Shown here: positions 57,001 to 63,000 of the stretch, in pieces | Layout: each line of letters begins with the position of its first letter | Position numbering within the stretch: the stretch's first letter is position 1 | Assembly: GCF_001949145.1 (NCBI RefSeq) | Contig: NW_019091450.1 | Coordinates: forward strand, 257,493 to 321,492 | Length of the DNA stretch: 64,000 nt | Origin: Acanthaster planci | Taxonomy: Eukaryota; Echinodermata; Asteroidea; Valvatida; Acanthasteridae | Direction: 5' to 3' | The notes under the pieces: generated by a model | Told to the model about the DNA's origin: nothing | Database searches by the model: none | What the model saw: only the letters and a program-made list of their open reading frames with translations | Position numbers and translations under genes: made by a program

Positions 57001-60000
57001 ATTGCCTACAAAAATGCTATTTTATTTGATGAGCAATGTACAACACAGCATGTTTACATTGTAAATGTAGTACAGGAGTTTTCAGTATGTGGAAAGTAAT
57101 ATTTTAATGAAAAACAGTTTCAAATTATATTTGCTTTGCATGCCAAATTATAAATCAAATGTACAGCCTTTGATGTTGTGTGTACTTCCACAGGGCACCT
57201 GCAGCATAAGCATAGAAACTAATGTTCGCAATAAATACCATTGTCTTTAGGGCGGAAAATGTTGCTCTGTCATGATTCCCTTCCCTATCATCCTCATCTG
57301 CCCAATGTTTCACTGACTTGACATGTACTTTGATGTCATTTGATCCCCTGTGTCCGATCGAGAAATCGCTGGAGAACAGCGTACATCGCGCAAAATTTTC
57401 ACCTTTTGAAGATGTCGTGATACATAGCCATTTCTAATTGTGTTCTCTAAACATCTGCAGCTTTTTCACACGTTTAGCCTTAGAAGCCATTTCTTTTCCA
57501 AGAAAGAACGACAAAGTCCGTGCGATCGTAGAAATATCAGAGCGTGTACGGTGGCGTGGTGTTGTCATGCACGACGCGTCACACGCACGCCGTGATTGTT
57601 GCGGAAGTGGGTATCACACCAATTCGGACCAAAAATAGCTCGGACCCACACCAATGTGCACACACAATACTACACTACGTCTTGCGATGCCGAGCTGCCC
57701 GTGCATTCGAGTTGTGTTATTGGTTGATGTTTCCCATGTCGAATTGTCCCATGTAAAAACAGCATTTTGTGTGTGTGTGTCATTGGGCACCAGCACACCA
57801 CAGGTAGTTCTACGTATGTTTCACTGGTTACAGTATCACACAATGTACATGTTACCATACATACAAAATGTCCTGTTTGCTGGGGAGTCGGTCTTCACAC
57901 GTTCCACCGCCGCACATGAGCACGGGACACATTACACCACCACACGCGGTCTGAGCGCGGGCCGAGTTGAGTATCAACCGAACCATTTTGTGTGGTTTGT
58001 GCACCGCGATATTATGCATGACCGCCAGAGGGTTTTCCGTTTGGGCGGCAGCTGTACTCCAGTAATCACGATCAATTTCCACACCAATCATGGAAAATCC
58101 GTACCACTTGGCAGCTATGTTCAATGCTTTATGGTCAATGGTTCCTTTTACAATGGGAGGAACTAAGGCAACAACAGAACACAGAGATGTTTAAGTTTCT
58201 TATCCAAATGTTCACTACAAATGTCCATATAGAATGGTCCAGTGCCAGATTTGCGTGCAAAAATTACTGTGCAGCTGTCTCACTTCATCTTGCCTTTCGC
58301 AAGAATGTAACTTTCACAAAAAACTTCATGTATCTAAACAAGACAAGAGAACCTATTTCCACGACACATGAAATGATTGTCAAATCTCAAAAAATCAGTC
58401 TTCAGTCAGAAATCTTGTGTTAAGTCACTGGTCGCTCTGAGTGCTTTCAAACTTGAATTGAATTGTCACACCCAAACAGTACGCTGATGGAAAACTGACA
58501 CTGGATTCGAATGGCCAGTGCAAAACAAACCAAGACATCAGCTCTAGCCGTAACTTCATTGCTGGAAACCATCACAAACGACCACTTAGTATGTTCACAA
58601 ACAGCTACAGTACAGTTCAGAATTTTAGCATAATTTTAGCTCCCCCCCCCGAGATAATGAGGCCCGGGGTCAGGCTTATTGTACATTAAACCAGCAATAA
58701 ACAGTAAAAACTGCAAAGTATGTAATGAACAGCGTGTCAGGTTCAATGATCGCATTACTTTGTCGGCTAAAATCTGACCTGTACTGTATTCAACAATTTC
58801 CACCGAGTGACATGGAACAAATCAAAGAGCAATAACTCAACAAAAAGCACTTTAGGTGTTGATTTACCACTATCACTTTGTGTATATATGAAAGGAAACT
58901 ATTGATTTTAGTGTAAGTGTGGTGTTTTGTGAGTTGTTTTTTACCTGGTGTTTGGCAGTAGTGGCCAGTGAATTCTGGTGGGCAGGTGCAGATACCATCC
59001 AGGCAGGTTCCGCCATTTTGACAGCTGGGCCGACACTCGAGGCCTAGCAGAATGCAGAGGGAAAACCATCTAGACTGCTAAGTACAAGGTTTGTCAAGAG
59101 CACTGAGCAAGTTCGGTATTTCAAAATAAGCAAGGTCTTTCGCAAACAATGGACATGCGCGAGTCAGAGGGCCATGCTGATGGGGCCTGTAACCTTTTAT
59201 GGCCTTTCTGAGGGTTGAAGTATAATTTGGGTCTTTTCTAACTCAAGTTGGAGTGAAAAGAACTGAAATAATACAAAGTATTGAATTTCCTCATTATTTC
59301 GAAAAGCAATGCCCCCTCCCCAAAATCCACCAGCTACAATGGAATGGCACCAAAGGCTACCGCGTAAACTGTGAACAAGTAATCGATGACTCACCAGCAA
59401 CTTCTAAGGAGAAGTTGGCCATGACCGGCCCCACCATGCACACGTAGATACCAGCGTCATCGTAGGACACGCTGTTGATGAACAGCGTGGTGGCTGTGGA
59501 GGTCAATGCCTCTTCTGATAAACGAGCATTTGAACCACCTGTGTAAGGAAGGAAAAGACACTGTATGTCAAATAAGCAGTTGACAGATCCCTCTAGAAAC
59601 TATGCACTGTTTGAAACAGACATTTTGCACAGAGCTTTTGATTTTCAAGTGACTCGAAACTATACCACCATTAAAGAAATAAAAAGTGTAAGTTCACAAA
59701 ATTAGAACAACTACATTTTCTCTGGCAGACCTACACTTGTTAAAATACAGAAATACAACGAGTATGTTCCATGTATTTCTGCATTTTAAACAACCCCGAC
59801 GTTCAATTGGTAACAACATTTCAGCTGACTGCAAACTGTCATCAAATGAATGCAGTCCACAAGTACCAACTCGTCAGTGGAAATGCAAATCCTCACTGTC
59901 AGGGAAAGACACATCCTGGCAATCAGTGAGAGGCTTTAGCTTAAACGTCTTCAATGACTTTCCCCCAATTGTCAAAGTAACTACATCTGGCCAACTGGTT

Positions 60001-63000
60001 TCTTGTACACTTTCCATTAATACTACAAGAGTTTGCCTTTGTCAAATATAGCGATTTCTGCGGTGAACGTGTGTTAAGGATGGTTCATAGTCAGCACAAA
60101 AGCAACCACCAATAGTGATGTAAGATCCAATTTGCACTGTACATTTTCAAAGTTGAATCTGTATCAACCAAAGTGAATTTCAATGCAAAGGTTTCATGTC
60201 TTCAAAGTCTTTGCAGCAAATTTCACTGGGGTTGCAATGTGTTCAATTTCTGTAAATTCACAGCACGGATATTTGATCTGATGTCACAGGTCTGTGTTCC
60301 TGTTCACTTCCGCAAAAGTATGAACCAACCTCAAGAAGACAAGCAAAATGCTCACAAATTCAAAAGCCTGGCCAACAGGACACGGATGAACCAAAAAAGT
60401 GAAAAGACGGCCAGTACTTTTGTCAAGTCCTGCATAAGTCCCTCAACAAGTCTGGATCTGGGCCTGGACAAATACTCTGATGAAAAGCTCAACTTGGGCA
60501 TCACTTAGAATAGAGCTTGGAGGGGATTGGCCGGGTGTTGATCATTCCAACTGCAGATGACGTAGCAGCACGCTTTTGAAAGCTTTAATGTTATCTACTG
60601 CAGTCCTTTCACAAGACCGGTCATAAGTAATTGGGTAAGCAGTGGCAAAGGAATGTTCTTGTCACATTTCTTATGAATACACTGAGACTTGACTCAAGAC
60701 TGAATGGCTTATGATGGACTTGCAGGGATGTGTGATGGACTCGACAACAGCACGGCATGTGACAGTGGTCTTACCCAGGGCGTTCCTGCGAGCCACGGGT
60801 TGTCCGCCAGGTGTCTTCCAGGTTGGATTGAGGAACGGAGTTGGGCCAAGGATGATGCAGGTGAAAGCAATGTCTTCTCCGATTCTTGGGACTCCCGGGC
60901 GGATGGGTACAATCTGGATCCGAATGTTTTGCGGACCTGAAGACAGGTGAAAAGACACAATGATCACCTTAACAGAAAAAGAGATCCAAATATATACGGT
61001 ACACCAAAAGCAATTCAAATTTACATTAACACCTGGGAACCTTGCAACTGGAAACCAACTCATTCGGTATTATAACAAACGGAAAAATGCACACTGGGTA
61101 GGAACTGAGGAGTGGAAAGGGTCAAAGGTCACCAACACGAGAGAACGCGCAAACAGTGCAACTAGCATTGTTTCTCTTTTTGAAAAGAATCTAGTTCAGA
61201 AACAGCCCCAAAAGTACTTCTTACGAAGCAAGTATCTAGTCATCCTATAGGGAGTCAAGTCACGAGCTATTCAACTGAACAGTTTCAAAGGTAATTATAT
61301 ATAACGGGTTTGCCCTTACCCAACGTATATTAATAAGCACTGTATGCTCAGTGCTTGTCCGAGAGCTTGTGAAAAAAAACCTCACAAGCAGTGAGCAGCA
61401 TACAGTGCTTATTAATATACGTTGGGTAAGGGCAAACCCATTATATATAATTAACATCTCCCCAACGCAAAAATACATCTTGAAAAAAAGTTTCAAAGGT
61501 AGTCATTTTGACATTATCAGAAATACTTTTGCAAGAGCAATGGAATGATTTTGAAGGTGAGGGGCCATCAGGCATCAGCTATTAAAGGACTTGCTACAAG
61601 TGGGGGCAGTACCTGCAAGTTGAAAAAGTGGCGGGGGCAGTAACTAATGTGAATATTGTATACACATGTATATTGTATGTATACTGTATATATTGTATCT
61701 ATTGATACACTTGTATTGGAATACATCGGTGAAGGAGAACCTAAACACTCTCTTGAGAAGTTTTAAACATGCTCACACTTCCAAAGTGGTCAGCATGCAC
61801 GACTAGACATTTTTGTTGTTCTAAAACAAGTTATCGCTCATATCAAGACAGATTAGCGAAAAATGAAATATGGTTATACCTTCGGCTTGGCACGCAGTCC
61901 CTGAGTAGCCCTCTGGACACTGGCAAACACCGTTCACGCAGGTTCCCCCATTCTGGCATTCCTGAGGACACGGCAACTCTAGACAGGATAACAGAAATGT
62001 AGACATGAAACTTCTATAATGGACTGACCCGTGTTAACAAGGCACTGAGTTTGACTCAATTTCTATTTGGGAAGGACTGGAACAGAGGTTATTCATGGGT
62101 CAGCAATATGTTGAAACTGAACTTTTAACTTAAGAGGTTAACTCTTCGTTTTGGGGAAGTTGAGTGCAGAAACAAAAGCAACAAATAAATTCCATGACAA
62201 ATTAGTACCTATCAACTCTGATGAATAATTTGTATTTAGATTGAGTACTGGAGAGGTATTTTAGGCCACATTTTGAAAAAATACAACTGAAAGGGGGCTT
62301 GGAATGCACAACGAGGTCTGGTGACATTTATACCAACAGTTCACAATGTGTAAATTAGATTCAGAGAACAAAATCAAAAATGGTTTCCTCAGGAATAAGT
62401 TCAATACTACACTGCAAATAACTGAACAAATTCTGTGAAGAAACTGTAAATGGCACTATAAGGTTGACCTAAAGCTAAGTATGAGCATACCATGTGAATG
62501 CACTGAATTGCTAGTAAATGGTAAGAAAAGCTTGTCAACACATTTCAGTTGAATGAGCACAATGACAATGAATTCTGGAACAAAGCAGTATGTGGTAGCT
62601 ACAGGACATCTTGGAATTGGCCGTGTGATATGACTGGAATGCGAAGGGAGTGATGTGCAACAGTACGACAGTGAAAAGCAACAAGCAAGGAGCATATTTT
62701 GTGTGAGGAACAAACAGAATGGACTTTGCCTCACCCTGGACTTCTATCCTGAAGGTGGCAATGACAGGGCCCACGTCACAGATGTAGGATCCGGCATCGG
62801 AGGACTGCATGCCTTGAATGGTGAGCTGGGTGGCGGAGGGGCTGACATAGGACGTGAACACGCGACCTGCACTGGCTGGATAGAAAAATGGACATTTTGT
62901 ACATTTTGCCATGACCCGGTTTTGCAATCCATTTGGCTTTGCCACGTGAGATGAGACCATCTGTCACCTCATCCGTCACAGAGGTCAACAATGAGCCATT

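Noticed and set aside
57654-58166. 170-codon open frame on the plus strand
   Set aside because: It lies in the CpG-rich flank of the zinc-finger relic, with no recognisable motif and odd composition; it is best explained by chance openness of GC-richer sequence.
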